Shown here piece by piece: positions 48,501 through 62,100 of a stretch of 64,000 bases of DNA. The stretch is from the NCBI RefSeq assembly GCF_029852145.1, contig NC_079979.1, positions 496,001 to 560,000 of the forward strand. The letters are read 5' to 3'. Source of the stretch: Microplitis mediator. Lineage: Eukaryota; Arthropoda; Insecta; Hymenoptera; Braconidae. Positions within the stretch are counted from its first letter, which is position 1, and each line of letters begins with the position of its first letter. A program made the translations under genes and the position numbers. The notes below the pieces were generated by a model that saw only the letters and a list, made by a program, of their open reading frames with translations, made no database searches and was not told the origin of the DNA.

Positions 48501-51149
48501 TTCCCTTAGATCCATCAAACTTTACTTCAATACCTTAAACTTCACTTCGATTCATCGAACTTCCCTTCAATACCTCGAACTTCCCTTCAATACCTCGAAC
48601 TTTCCTTAGATACATCGAACTTCACTTTTAGATCCATCAAACTTCACTTCGATACCTTAAACTTCACTTCGATACACCGAACTTCACTTCGATACCTTAA
48701 ACTTAACTTTGATGCATTAAAATTTCCTTCGACACCTCAAATTTCCCTTAGATCCATCAAACTTCACTTCAATACCTTAAACTTCACTTCGATTCATCGA
48801 ACTTCCCTTCAATACCTCGAACTTTCCTTAGATACATCGAACTTCACTTGTAGATCCATCAAACTTCACTTCGATACCTTAAACTTCACTTAGATACATC
48901 GAACTTCACTCCGATTCATCGTACTTCAGTATGATACGCTGAACTTCACTTCGATATATCGAACTTCACTTCGATACATTGAACTTTGCATCGATATATC
49001 GAACTTCATTTCGATACACCGAACTTCAATTCGATACACCAAACTTCACTTCGATACACCAAACTTCACTTCGATACCTCAAACTTCACTTCGATACCTC
49101 AAACTTCACTTCGATACATTGAACTTTGCATAAATACTTGAACTGTGCATCGATACATCGAACTTCAATTCGATATATTGAACTTTCCATCGACATATCG
49201 AACTTCACTTTTACATCTCGAACTTCAATTCAATGTATCGAACTTCATTGTCTACATATTGCACGTCAAAATTGATTAATTAAACTTCAATATTTATTTA
49301 TTGCACTCCACTTCGACCCCTCAACTTTCAGTTTCGATACCTCGAACTTCAATTTCGACTAATCGAACTTCAGTATCAATACATCAAATTTCATTCCAAT
49401 TAATGCAACAATTTTTTCTTCCCAGCTTTCAACAAAACAATGGACAAACTCTCAAAGTCAGGAAAGAGCCTGAAGAACTTCACTTACACCGACAAAGAAA
49501 TCGCCGACGAAATCTACTCAGCCATAAACTCGACCCAATTTCTCGGCGTCTCCGTAAGCATGTTCCCCTCGTACTTCTCCACTCTGCTGTAACCTAACGA
49601 ACAAACCTCTAATTCCAGGGATACGTCGCCTTCAGTTCTCAAGGAGACCGAATAGCCTTAACCCAAATCGAGCAGGTGATCGACGGGAAGTACGTGAAGC
49701 TGGGGTACTACGACACCCAGAGTGACAATCTGACCTGGAAGAACATGGAGCGATGGATCGGGGGGAAAGTACCCCAAGACCGTACCATAGTCCGGAAGGT
49801 TCTACGAACCGTCTCGACGCCGCTCTTCGCCTGCATGAGCGCTTGCTCTGCCCTCGGGATCTTGATCGCCATCTTGCTGATAATCTTCAACGTCTGGAAC
49901 CGTCACCGACGTGTCGTTCTCTCCTCCCACCCAGTCTGCAACACGATAATGCTCGTCGGGGTCATCATCTGCTTCATCTCCGTGTTCCTTCTCGGCCTCG
50001 ACGGACATTTCGTCTCACCCGGGGAGTACGCCCACGTCTGCCAGGCCCGTGCTTGGATGCTATCCATCGGATTCACTCTCGCCTTCGGTGCCATGTTCTC
50101 CAAAGTATGGCGCGTCCATCGCCTGACCACCAAGACCAAGGCCGACCAAGCGAAGCTCTTCATGGCCAAGCAAAAGGTCTCCAGCGTCCAGAAGAACATC
50201 CAGCCCTGGAAGCTCTACACTATGGTCAGCGCCCTTCTGGTCATCGACTTCATCATTCTCGGTGCCTGGCAGGGTCTCGATCCTCTCCAGCGTACCATTG
50301 AAATCTTCCCACTGGAGCCTTCACCTCACGGGGACGATGATGCCAAAATTAGTCCCGAACTCGAGCACTGCGAGAGTGAAAATAACGGAATCTGGCTGGG
50401 TCTCATCTACGGCTACAAGGGAATTGTCCTAGTCTTTGGCCTCTTTCTGGCCTACGAGACCCGCAGCATCAAAGTAAAGCAGATAAACGACTCCCGTTAC
50501 GTCGGGATGTCAATTTACAATGTCGTCATCTTGTGTCTCATCACTGCCCCAGTGACGATCGTCATCGCGAGCCAACAGGATGCCAGTTTTACTTTCGTTG
50601 CCTTGGCAATTATTTTCTGCTGCTTCTTGAGCATGGCCCTTATTTTTGTGCCCAAGGTAATTGAGGTCATCAGGCATCCGCGAGATAAAGCCGAGTCCAA
50701 GTACAATCCGGACATGGGAATGTCCAAAGAAGACGAGGAACGATACCAGAAGCTCGTCAACGAGAATGATGAGCTTCAAAGATTAATCGCACAGGTCAGT
50801 TGATTTTCTCATCAAAATGGCGGTTATTTATAAAATGGCGGCAAAATTTCAAAATTGGCGGTAAAATTTGAATTTGAATTTTTAGAAAGAAGAGAAAATC
50901 AAAGTACTGAAGCAGAGATTGGCGGAACGGGATGTTGTGAAAGGTGGCGCTGTAAGCGGATCTAATTTTGGAGCTGGTCAAGGGGGCGCTGCGGCAGGTG
51001 GTAATGTACCAAAAGACTCGCTGATTGTCGCGGACTTTGTTACCGGCGAGGGGACCTCTGATAGTGCAATCGGTGGGGGTATTTCTGTTTACACGAGATC
51101 TTCACGTGCATCCGCATCTGATTTTGAATTTTCAGAGTCATATCTTTAA
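45595..51149 (+). CDS. GABA-B-R1: Metabotropic GABA-B receptor subunit 1
   Basis: A class C G-protein-coupled receptor subunit that binds GABA at the plasma membrane and pairs with subunit 2 to signal through Gi/o. Exons: 45595-45729, 47095-47193, 47262-47396, 47565-47735, 47803-48301, 49426-49553, 49619-50794, 50886-51149; total 868 aa. Residues 1 to about 17 form a signal peptide; about 28-430 the Venus-flytrap ligand domain (LHIGGIFPIGGEGGWQGGQ, CYGASSPALSDR, WFFIGWYEDNW); about 455-735 seven membrane spans (PVCNTIML, ARAWMLSIGFTLAFGAMFSK, YETRSIKVKQINDSRYVGMS); then the coiled coil that dimerises with subunit 2 (DEERYQKLVNENDELQRLIAQ continuing into exon 8). All introns are phase 0 except the one after 48301 (phase 1). 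All splice sites are GT-AG. A poly(A) signal lies at 51193. Confidence 0.95.
45993..47040. repeat. GAGTACCCACAAG repeats in GABA-B-R1 intron 1
   Basis: Forward copies at 45993, 46292, 46591, 46881 and 47021, and reverse copies GTGGGTACTCATTTT at about 46089, 46389 and 46689. The first three form 300-bp units with the motif at both ends facing inward. Another single copy is at 47501 in intron 3. Confidence 0.8.
48340..49400. repeat. 20-bp minisatellite filling GABA-B-R1 intron 5
   Basis: Around fifty diverged copies of a 20-bp unit (ACTTCACTTCGATACACCGA type) fill almost the whole intron between exon 5 (ending 48301) and exon 6 (starting 49426). The period is not a multiple of three and stops occur, so it is not coding. 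Confidence 0.9.
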
Positions 51150-52499
51150 TTTAATAATAATTTTTTTACTGCACTATCCCACTTATTTTTAAAATAAACT
51201 CAAAATGTGTGTCAATTTTCTAAATAATTTCCCATGTCTTAATGCAAATAATTAACTTATTATTATTGATATTTAATGAGTTTTGAAGATGTTCGTTTTT
51301 AAAAAGGGGGTTAATATCTCGGAAACTAATCGATTTAGAGGAAAATTTTACTGGACTAAAGTTGTAGAGAATCAAATTTCCGGTGGAAAGAGTACCCACA
51401 AGCCCTATGTGTAACAAATATTTATCAACATCATCACAATAATGACATATATTGTGATTGAAGTATTTATTTCATAAACTATTGAGTTTAGGGCGAAATT
51501 TCGAAGGGTTAAAGTTGTAGAGAATCAAATTTCCGGTGGAAAGAGTACCCACAAGCCCTATGTGTACTAAATATTTACCAACATAATCACGATAATTAAA
51601 TTTTATGCCATTAAAATATTTATTTTATAAGCTATTGGGTTTAGAAGAAAATGTTACAGGACCAAAGTTGTAGAGAATTTAATTTCCGGTGGAAAGAATA
51701 CCCACAAGCTCCATTCACTACAAATATTTTTTCAAATAATCATAATAATTGCATTTCTGATACCTGATATATTTATCTCAAAAACTATCAATCTTACGAT
51801 AAAAATTTATCAGTAAGAAATTATTCTAAATCAAATTCCCTGTAGAAAGAGTACCCACAAGCTATAATTACTATCAATATTTACATGAGTCAGTTAATTA
51901 TTTGCGGTTATTAAGACGATTTGGTGAAATTTAAAAGTTTAAGCAAAAAAAAAATATATATATAAATGTTTAAATAATTGTAATTATTATAAAATAGGCC
52001 TATATATATTTTTTGGTCTTTATTATAGTTAATATATAATAAAAAAAAATTTGACGAAAGTACAGACCTAAAAAAATATAAAAAAAATTAATTGAGATTT
52101 TATTAATTTTGATATTTTTTTAATGGAAAAAATATTTAAAAATGTTTATACATAAATATAATAATAATGATAATTTATTATTTATCAATAATTATTTATC
52201 TGGGTCCAAATGATAACAATCAGCGAATTTTTAACAGAAAATATTTAAAACATTTTTTATTAATCGTCTTCCGATAGATTATTAAATTGCATGTCGCACG
52301 ATCTATTAGTTTTATTTATAATTACTGAGCTAATAAGTCATGAGAAATTTTTTTTATTTATTTTTGATCCGAAGTAATTTTTAAATTTTTACAATTAAGA
52401 GTTAGGACGTGAGTTCAAGTTATGATCTGGAGATTTAAAGGTAGGAATTGACTTTTAGGGAGAGAATTCGAGAAAAATCGGGAAATCAATTGGAGACTG
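51150..52499. repeat. 3' flank of GABA-B-R1 with more GAGTACCCACAAG repeats
   Basis: Four units of about 155 bp with the motif at 51390, 51543, 51697 (GAATACCCACAAG) and 51849. From 51900 to 52499 the sequence is AT-rich with no gene seen. Confidence 0.75.
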
Positions 52500-53233
52500 C
52501 CCTAGCAGATCCGAATTACGGTAAATTACAGCAATTTGTCGTAAATTACCGCAACTTACCGTAATTTCGCCGAAAATCGACGGTAATTTACCGCAAATTA
52601 CCGCAATTTACCGTAAATTGCGGCAAATTACCGTACCTTACGGTAATTTACGGTAAATTACCGTAGATTTTCGGCGAAATTACAGTAAATTGCTGTAATT
52701 TACCGTAAATTACCGCAACTTACCGCAATTTCGCCAAAAATCTACGGTAATTTACCTATATTAACGCAATTTACCGTAAATTGCGGCAAATTACCGTACC
52801 TTATGGTAATTTACGGTAAATTACCGTAGATTTTCGGCGAAATTACAGTAAATTGCTGTAATTTACCGTAAATTACAGCAACTTACCGTAATTTTGCCGA
52901 AAATCTACGGTAATTTACCATATATTAACGCAATTTACCGTAAATTGCGGCAAATTACCGTACCTTACGGTAATTTACGGTAAATTACAGTAGATTTTCG
53001 GCGAAATTACAGTAAATTACTGTAATTTACCGTAAATTACCGCAACTTACCGTAATTTCGCCGAAAATCTACGGTAATTTACCTATATTGCCGCAATTTA
53101 CGTAAATTGCGGCAAATTACCGTACCTTGCGGTAATTTACGGTAGATTACCGCAGATTTTCGGTGAAATTGCGGTAAGTTGCGGTAATTTACGGTAAATT
53201 GCTGTAATTTACCGTAATTCAGATCTGCTAGGG
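52500..53233. mobile_element. CCCTAGCAG-capped TTACCGTAA word-array element
   Basis: It starts CCCTAGCAGATCCGAATTAC and ends GTAATTCAGATCTGCTAGGG, with TTTACCGTAAATTGCGGCAA words in about four tandem blocks. It shares caps with 34696-35336. Confidence 0.9.
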
Positions 53234-53987
53234 TAACATCTAACACCGCAAAATAAGATCATACTACGGGAAAAATAGCGTAAATATACTGGAATAAAAA
53301 TACGGCATTCTATATTGATGAATGTAGATCAAATTATTAATTTTTTACATTTATTAGAAAAAATCAAAGTAGATCGAAAAATTAAAAAATTATTAAATTG
53401 TATAGATTCTAATCTATACCTTTAATGTAAGAAAATCTAAGTTATCTGAATACTTGTAATGATATCAATGTAGATCTACAATTTGAAAGTTCGGTCAACA
53501 CTGATGAGAACAGATTTCTTTACGATTTGAATAATATCCAGCACTCCACAATACCAAATCTTAAAGACACGGTACCGAAATGTCAAGTAAAGACAGTTGT
53601 TTACAGTCAAATATCCGATTATCAACAGACATTTCAGTGAAAAGATTCACATTACAGTAAAATACAGCAAATTTACCGCAATTATATGGTGAAATACCGC
53701 AATTTTACAAAACTTCTACGGTAAAGTACTGCACTGTTACCACAACTTTACGGCGAAAATGCGGCATTTTTACCGTAAACTACCGCACTTTCACCGCAAC
53801 ATTGCCGCAAATTTACCGCAGCTTCACCGCAAATTTGCCGTAAATTTGCGGCATTTCGCCGTAAATTACGGCAATTTACCGTAAATTGCCGTAGATTACC
53901 GTAATTTACGGTAATTCTGCTAGACGCCGTAAATTACGGCAAATTACGGTAAATCACTGTATTTACCGTAATTCGGATGCGCTAGGG
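53234..53987. repeat. Second, damaged TTACCGTAA element
   Basis: From 53640 the words TTACCGCAA and TACCGTAAATT resume and end with GTAATTCGGATGCGCTAGGG, a right cap of the same family. The part before 53640 has no clear left cap. The two lie head to tail. Confidence 0.65.
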
Positions 53988-55793
53988 CTCTGTCTATATA
54001 GATCGATATCTCGCAAACTATCGATCGAAACCTCATTAAATAAAAACAAAAATTGTAGCGGAAGATCCAAGCTTTAAAATTAGACCACAAAAGAACCTTT
54101 ATCTCGATTACTTACCAAGCTATAAATTTTTGAAATTTTAAAACTCAAAATGACGATATCCCAAATTATAATCCAAAAATAATTTATTGTCTTTAATAAT
54201 CAGTATCTCAACAATTATCGATCCTGCACAGAAATCATTCATACAAAAATTGTAGTCACAAGTCTCATCTTTAATTTGAGCCGAACCCCATTCCTTAATT
54301 TCCATCAGTTAGAAAGTTATGAATTTTTTAAGTTTCTTCCCAAAAATTTTCCCAACCCTTTAGTCAAAATCTACCCCAGCTTATACAAATCGATATCTCG
54401 ATTTCTACTGATCAAAAATCGATCTCATGGGTGATCACGAGATCGGAAAAAGTCTGATCTTTAATTAGGATCCACTTTCATCCCTTAATCTTATCAACTT
54501 TCTAAGTAATGAATTTTTAAACCTCATGACTTGTAGCTCAGTTCGAATAAAAAAAATTAAAATTAATTACTTTATTTAATTAGCGCATGTTTAATTAATT
54601 GATTACTAATTACCGTAATAAATAATTGCAGTTAAATCTCGTTAGATTGTTTTATCAACGCTAATTATTAATAAAGTACTTTTATTATATTTACAAATGT
54701 AAGCCTCATTAAAAACTCCCAAATAAAAAATTTATAATTTAAAATCAATAATCAATCAAATTAAATTAATTAATTAATTAATTAATTAATCAATAATCTA
54801 TAGATATTCTAACGAGATTTAAAATGCTTTAGATAATTATTTTTCTCATTCATAAATTTGGGAGATTTTTTTTGAGGTAAAGAAAAAAAAATTGTAATTT
54901 TTAAAAAATTTTAAATATTTATGAATGGGAAAAATTAATTAATTAATTTTTTGATGAATTAAAAAAAAAAAAGATTTTTTATTTTTATTTTAGAAACTGA
55001 TCACAATGGCTAGAAGATGGATCACCAAAAATTCATACAAAAAAAATTTTAATTAATTAATTAATGGAATGATTTAACTGCAATAAAAAAAAAACAATTT
55101 TATTGTAAAAGTGGTGAAGTAGAAAAAAACTAGAAAAAAAACTCTAATAGCAAAAAGAAATTTTTTAAATTTAAAAAAAAATAAAAATAAAATTGCCAGT
55201 TAATTTTATTTAAATTGAATAAAAAAATGTTGAAGAAAGTACTCATATATTGTCTATGTATATAAATTATATAAAAATAATGATATTAATAAAAATTATT
55301 AAAAAAATTTACTTGTGTTAATATTTAAATTTTCCGCGCGTTCAAATTTTTCCCGCCATTTAAAAAAAAAAATTCTTCGTTAATTCATTACTAATCATTA
55401 TATTTTACCTGTAATTACAATAATTACCCTTTTAATTTACTTCCAGATAAAAAAAATAAACATTTTTTTTTATTTTTTATTTCAAATTTTATTCGGTAAC
55501 GTATTAATTAATTTATTCATAAATAGATCATTAATTGATATATTTCAATCAATTTTTAAATTTTTTAAATTTAATTTAATTAATTATTTACTCTATTTAT
55601 TAACAATTTTAAATTTATCTGATATCTGCTACATTTACACTCATAAATTAACAATATTTTTAGTTTTTAAATTTCCCGCGCATTCAAATTTTTCCGTCCT
55701 TTTAGAAAAACATTTCTTTGGTAATTAATTACTAATTATTTAATTTTAACTGTCATTTACTAATTGGTATATTTATTAAATAGTTGTCATTCA

Positions 55794-55796
<3 letters not shown>
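53988..55796. other. AT-rich intergenic stretch
   Basis: Diverged repeats of the type CGATATCTCGCAAACTATCG with AAAATTGTAG occur at 54000-54500. The rest is AT-rich with runs of TTAATTAA. No gene is seen. Confidence 0.5.

Positions 55797-55872
<76 letters not shown>
55797..55872. repeat. TA microsatellite
   Basis: About 75 bp of uninterrupted TA. Confidence 0.95.
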
Positions 55873-55880
<8 letters not shown>

Positions 55881-55974
55881 TTATGTATATAATATATAAA
55901 TAATTAAAATTTATCACTTTTTTGATTTTTAAATCTTCCGTAGTTTTAAATTTTTCCCGCGCAATTTAGAAATT

Positions 55975-56050
55975 TGAACGCATGCGCGCAATATCAAATG
56001 ACTGCGCAAGCGCAAGTTTCAAATCGACCTAGAATTGCAAAATGGCGGGG
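55975..56050 (+). promoter_or_regulatory. Nup54 promoter region with NRF-1/Ewg-like site
   Basis: CATGCGCGCA at 55981 and TGCGCAAGCGCA at 56003-56014 match the NRF-1/Ewg palindrome and lie about 180-210 bp upstream of the Nup54 start codon. AAAATGGCGGGGC at 56039 is a possible second element. There is no TATA box. The same site type precedes Med22. Confidence 0.55.
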
Positions 56051-56193
56051 CAACGAAAAGAAACGTGAGAAGGAGAGGAGGCGGAGTGTTGTTACGTTTT
56101 ATTTATTTCTAATAATTGAATAAATGACTAGTTAATTTATTACCGTAATTAGTTTAATAAAAATAGAGTTTAGTAATAATAGAGTAATTAAAA

Positions 56194-59100
56194 ATGTCAT
56201 TCGGAACAAGTTTTGGTGCTGCGACGCCTGCAAGCCAGCCGTCATTTAATTTTGGCAGTCAATCAACAACAGCAACTCCTGTAAAACCAAGTAAGTAACC
56301 TCTTTCTTTTAATTATTATTGTCAATTATTACTTTACTTATCGTCTTTCATTTTTTTCTTTTTTTTTGTTACGAAAAAAATTGAATCGGAATTTTCTTTT
56401 TACCGAAAAAAAAACAAAATTTTATTCATAACCTCAAATTTATATTTTTGTAAATAATTAAATAATAAGTAACAGCTAATTACTGTAGTTAGTATTTTTA
56501 AAAAATAATTAATTTTTTTTAATTGTAATTTATCTGTCAGCTGATAATTTTTTTTTTTTCAATTTGAAGGAAATTTTTATTTTTATTAAAAAAAATTTTT
56601 TTTTTGCTGCTAATTATAATTGATGACTTAATTATATAATTTTATACAGCTTCAATAATTAGATTATTAGTTTGAAAAAATTAATTAATTAAAAAAAAAA
56701 ATTTGGCGGGAAAATACAAAATTTGAAAATTATCTTTTGTTTAAATTTTTTAAAGATTTAATTATAAAAAAGTGGATACTAGTAGACCCTAATTAAAAAT
56801 ACCCATGGAAAAGTATGAAAAAAGATGAGAATTGAATACTTTTGAATAAATCCTATTTCAGAAGATGAAATCCTATTTTATCTGGACATAATACTTTTCA
56901 ATTATATCAAATCTAAAAATAATATAAAAATTTCTAAACTTCCAAAGAATTTAAAAATATTCAAATAAATTGATATTTTTAATCTTTTTGAATCCTAGTG
57001 AATAACAAAAAAGTTTAGAATTTTAGGGTTACGAGTAGCAGTGAAAAAAATTCGAATCAATTGACAGTTTTCGATTTGTCTAAATCTTCCTCAAGATTAA
57101 AAAAAAAAAAGATTGGATTTTTTTCAATACTTTTAAATTCCATTATAAAAATTAGAAAGTATTCAAATGCTCGAAATTTCAATTACATTTAATATTTTTC
57201 AAAATCTCCGTATGGATTGAAAAGAATTGAAATAATTTTCAATACTTTTCAATAAGTATTTTTAATCAGGGCGATTTGAGTTGAAGATATTGATACCTTA
57301 TTGGTAATTGATTTAATTAGAATACTGGAAATTGATTATTCTTTAATTTTTGATTATTTTACTATAAAATTCTAGTAGATACATTCCGACGATTTTTATT
57401 GATAAATTATTGCTTATTTTAAAATTCGGTATTTCAAAAATTACACCGGCACACAAAAAAAAATAAGTTCTCTGTACTTTTGACGGGACCGATTTATTCC
57501 CATGTATTTTGACCCGCTGAATCCGAATCCGAGGTCCGTTTAACCCGTACACCCTCAGATTTTTAGAAAACTTTAAAAAACCTCAAAAATACACAAAAAT
57601 CGACCGTTTTTTAAATTTATAAATTTTTTTAACCCTAACTAAGCATGATTTTTATGTATTTCGGTCCTCCACATACTAACCTGAAGTTTATTTAAAACAT
57701 TAGCCATTTAAAGTCTGAGTAAATTCCAAAAAACCCCAAAAAATTGCAAAAAAGCAAAAAAATTCTTAGTATTGTGATGAAAAAAATTTTATAGGGCTAA
57801 ATAAATAATTATTTTCATGTATGTTTATCTGTCACATATAATTCTCGAACATCCATGGCTCAGACATCTCTAAAATTTTAAATAAATGGCAAAAATTCCC
57901 AAAAAATCGAAAAAAATAAAATTTGGTATAACAAAAATCATTTTTTAAATCGAAATCAATAAAAGAAATCATATTGTTCGATCTGTGATATATATATATA
58001 TAAAAAATATTTTGGCCTAAAACATAAAAAAATTTTAATATGCTTCAAAAAATTTTTTTCATCACAACACTAAGAATTTTTTTGCTTTTTTGCAATTTTT
58101 TGGGGTTTTTTGGAATTTACTCAGACTTTAAATGGCTAATGTTTTAAATAAACTTCAGGTTAGTATGTGGAGGACCGAAATACATCAAAATCATGCTTAG
58201 TTAGGGTTAAAAAAATTTATAAATTTAAAAAACGATCGATTTTTGTGTATTTTTGAGGTTTTTTAAAGTTTTCTAAAAATCTGAGGGTGTACGGGTTAAA
58301 CGGACCTCGGATTCGGATTCAGCGGATCAAAATACATGGGAATAAATCGGTCCCGTTAAAAGTACAGAGAACTTATTTTTTTTGTGTGCCGGTGTTATCA
58401 ATGGAAACTTGATCAAACAATATTGAAAATTTTTCCTTGAACTCTAACTTTTAATTTGAGACTAATGACGTGACTTAATTGTAATTAGTTCCTGAATTAT
58501 TTATTTTTAAAGATGATAATTATCTTTCTGTCTTAATTTCCTAAAGGGTATAACCGGATTAATAGGAGAATTCTGCCCTCATAGCTCTTTTGACACATAC
58601 GTAGGGGGTCGATTTGGTTTCGAATGAAAATAACTCACGTCAATTTTTAGCTCTTTAACTCAAACGGTAATCGAGAATTTCATAAAAACCTGTTTTTTTG
58701 AAATCATTTTTATGTTTCTAGTAAAATTCGGAATTATTCAATGATGACGTTTTTCCTAATTCTTAAGAGTCCAAAATATGAAAAAATCATATGATCGTGA
58801 TTCTCAAACAGAAAGCCGATTTTTAACAGAGAAAAGAAAATTATAATCTTTTTTTTTAGCGTTTTTGAAATATGTCACTCACCAAAATTCGTCAAAAAAT
58901 GTCTTTTATACTCCTCTGTACTTAGGAATTTTTTTGAATTTTTTTAAGTGGTGGAACAATTCAAAAAAAATTAAAAACTTATTTTTGTTCTTAAAATCTT
59001 GCGTTTTAACAAACTTATATTTATTTTGAGTACAAATAAATACGTAAAAAATTTTTTTTTTACCAAAAATATATCTTTGCAAAAGATAAACATGAAGAAT

Positions 59101-62100
59101 CAGTAGCCTAAACTAATTACAAGGGTTATTAATGATTCAAAAGACACTTACAGATAATACTTATATAGGGGAGGGTGGGGCAGAGCGGCCCCCCTAAGCC
59201 AATTATTATTTTTTGTGGCTTTCAACCATAAGATCACTTTACTTTTGTCCTATTTCGAACAAATTTATGGACATTTTGCCAAAATTCTGAAAAAAATTTT
59301 TTTTTTTTTGTGGGGCAGAGCGGCCCCCTTCCAAAAAGTGATAAAAAAATTTTTTTTTTCGTTTTTTTTTTTTTTAAATTGTTTTTATCATTAAGAATGT
59401 ATTTCTTTCTCTTGACAACTATTTTTGGTTTTATATTACTCGAAAAAAATTCTTTAAAGCGTAAAAAATCGTTCACTCTCGATTACCTTAATTACTAATT
59501 GTTATTTAATAAAAAAAATATCAATTCTATAGTTTTACTTTATTTCAAAAATTTATCAACTAAAAAAAAAAATTTAATTTTTATAAATTTTTAGTGACCA
59601 AATTTGCCTCTTACATAAAGAAACAGCCGAAAAATATGAAAAAATAATTTTTTCGGAAGTTTCGGCTGGTCCATTTTGCCCCAGGTGTTATGCGTAGGGC
59701 TAGAAATGTGGAATTATACTAATTTTTTTTTTAATTTGATGATAAAAATATGAAAAAATCACTTTTTCGAAATTTTGGGCTTGTCCATTTTGCCCCAAAT
59801 GTCATGCGTAGGGGTAAAAATGCGCAAACATATAGGATTTATAGTAATTAGTCGAAAAAAAAAAAATTTTTTTTTTGATCAAAATTTCAAGGGGGTCGCT
59901 CTGCCCCACCCTCCCCTATTTTTTCATACTATTGAGAAATATTTTGAATTTTGATACAGAAAAGAAAAAATTATAATAAAAAAAAATTTTTACGTATTTA
60001 TTTACCAACAGCGAGTCTTAATTGTAATTAGTTTCTGAGTTATTAATTTTTAAAGATTGAAAATTTATTTTCTGTTTAAATTGTACGCAAAATCTACCCC
60101 TATCTATATAGATCAATATCTCGAAAACTATTGGTCGGAAGTCGATTACAAACAAATAAAAATTGTAGCCAATGTTCTGATCTTTAATTTGAGACCAACG
60201 ACGAGTCTATATTTCAATCAGTATCCAAGTCATGAATTTTAAAAAAATAATTAGCAACGATCATTTTGAAGTTGCCGCGAGAGTCGAGAATAACGAGACT
60301 AGACGAGATAAAAATATTCGATATCGAGAGTTGGTCGAGACAAGGCAATAATTATTTTCTACAAGACTAGAAGTCTCGAATGTTAGAAAATTAATTTAAA
60401 AAATTATTTCTATCAAGTAAAAATTCTCTAAAAGAAAATAAATTATTTGAAATATTTTTTAGCTTAGAATTTTGATGTAATCAGGCTCTAAAAACTACAA
60501 GATACTGGCAAATACTCATGTAAATTTTTTGCTCAGTATTAAATAAAATTTGACACTGATCTAATTATAAAAATAACGGTCATCAAATAATAATTTAGTA
60601 AAAAATTAACGTAGAATGTGTAAATTTTATTTTTCTACTGAAACAAAATTTTGAAATCGATGAAGACAAGCATAAGTATGTGAAGATATTTATTAAGATT
60701 AATAATTAATGCCAAAATGTATGATTTTTTGATTTTTTTTTCATCTATTTAAAATTATACTCAAACAGTACAATGTTTAATGAATACTTAGTGCAAGACA
60801 CAACCGTGTCTTTTGATACACAATTCAATACATAATTTTGAAGTAATACATTTCCGACCAATATGCGATATGATTTCTACACTCGACGTCGAACACAAGA
60901 CGAGACGAGAATACCGATCCCAAAAACGAGACAAGACAAGACGAGATCATTTTCAAAACATCCACCAAAATTTATCTGTGTAAATTTATTTGAATCTCGA
61001 TAATTAATTTCTAAAAATCGATACTTCAAAACTAAAATTCTAACCAGTAATTCAATTAGTCGAATAAATATCGTCAGAGTTAATTTTTACTAGATAAGTA
61101 TCTAAAATTTACAGAAAAATAAACAAAAGTAATGTTTTAAATTAAAGCGGGCTTTGGAACGCCGTCATTTGGCTTCAGCACACCAGCAACAACAGCGCCA
61201 AGTCTCTTCGGCACCCAACAAAACTTCGGTGCCCAAAGTTTCGGCACCCCATCATCAAATTTCGGTACCTCAACATCCGCAACCACCAACACTTTTACCA
61301 GCACCGGTTCTAATTTCGGTTTCGGCACCCAAAACTCTTCTTCCTTTGGCGCCCCAGTCTCATCAAGCTTCGGCGCTCCCGTGTCCTCAACCTTCGGCAC
61401 AACATCAAATTTTGGCGCTCCAACTTCCACATTCGGCGCACCAACAACATCAAACTTCGGTTTCGGCAACTTCAATCCCACGACCACAACCCCCAGTCTC
61501 TTCGGTAATTTTCCCACCACCAGCGCCCCCGCATTCGGTAGCTCGTTCACTTCATTCGCAAAACCCGCCACAACCTTCACCGGATTCGGTCAATCAACGC
61601 AGCCCGGTTTTGGCGCCCAAACTTCACTAGCTCCTGGCTTCGGCGGAACTTCACTCGGTTTTGGCACATCAGTACCTCAAGCCCAGCAACCAGCGACAGC
61701 CTCCGAGGCTCTTTACAACGCGGTCTTCAACTGCCAGCTGTTTAATGACGAGCGTGACAACACAATCGCCCGGTGGAACCTCATCCAGGCTCTCTGGGGC
61801 ACTGGGAAAGCCTACTACGCCACAGATAAGCCACCTCTGGAGCTGAACCAAGAAAATCTTCTCTGTCGATTCAAGGCAATTGGCTACAGTTGCATGCCCA
61901 CGACAGATAACAATGACGGACTGGTTGTCTTGTGCTTCAACAAAAAGGAGAATGACCTCAAAGAGTCCAAACCCCAGTTGATTACATCACTGACAACCAT
62001 TTTGGGCAACAAACCCAACCTCACAGTCAATGTGGACAATGTCAAGGCTTCCGGTGACTCGAAATGTCAAGTCGCGATCTGTGTTACCGAGAAAGGAGTC

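Noticed and set aside
61137..61630. ORFs in other frames over the FG-repeat region of Nup54
   Set aside because: They are shadows of the repetitive FG-coding exon, whose true frame matches Nup54 over its whole length.
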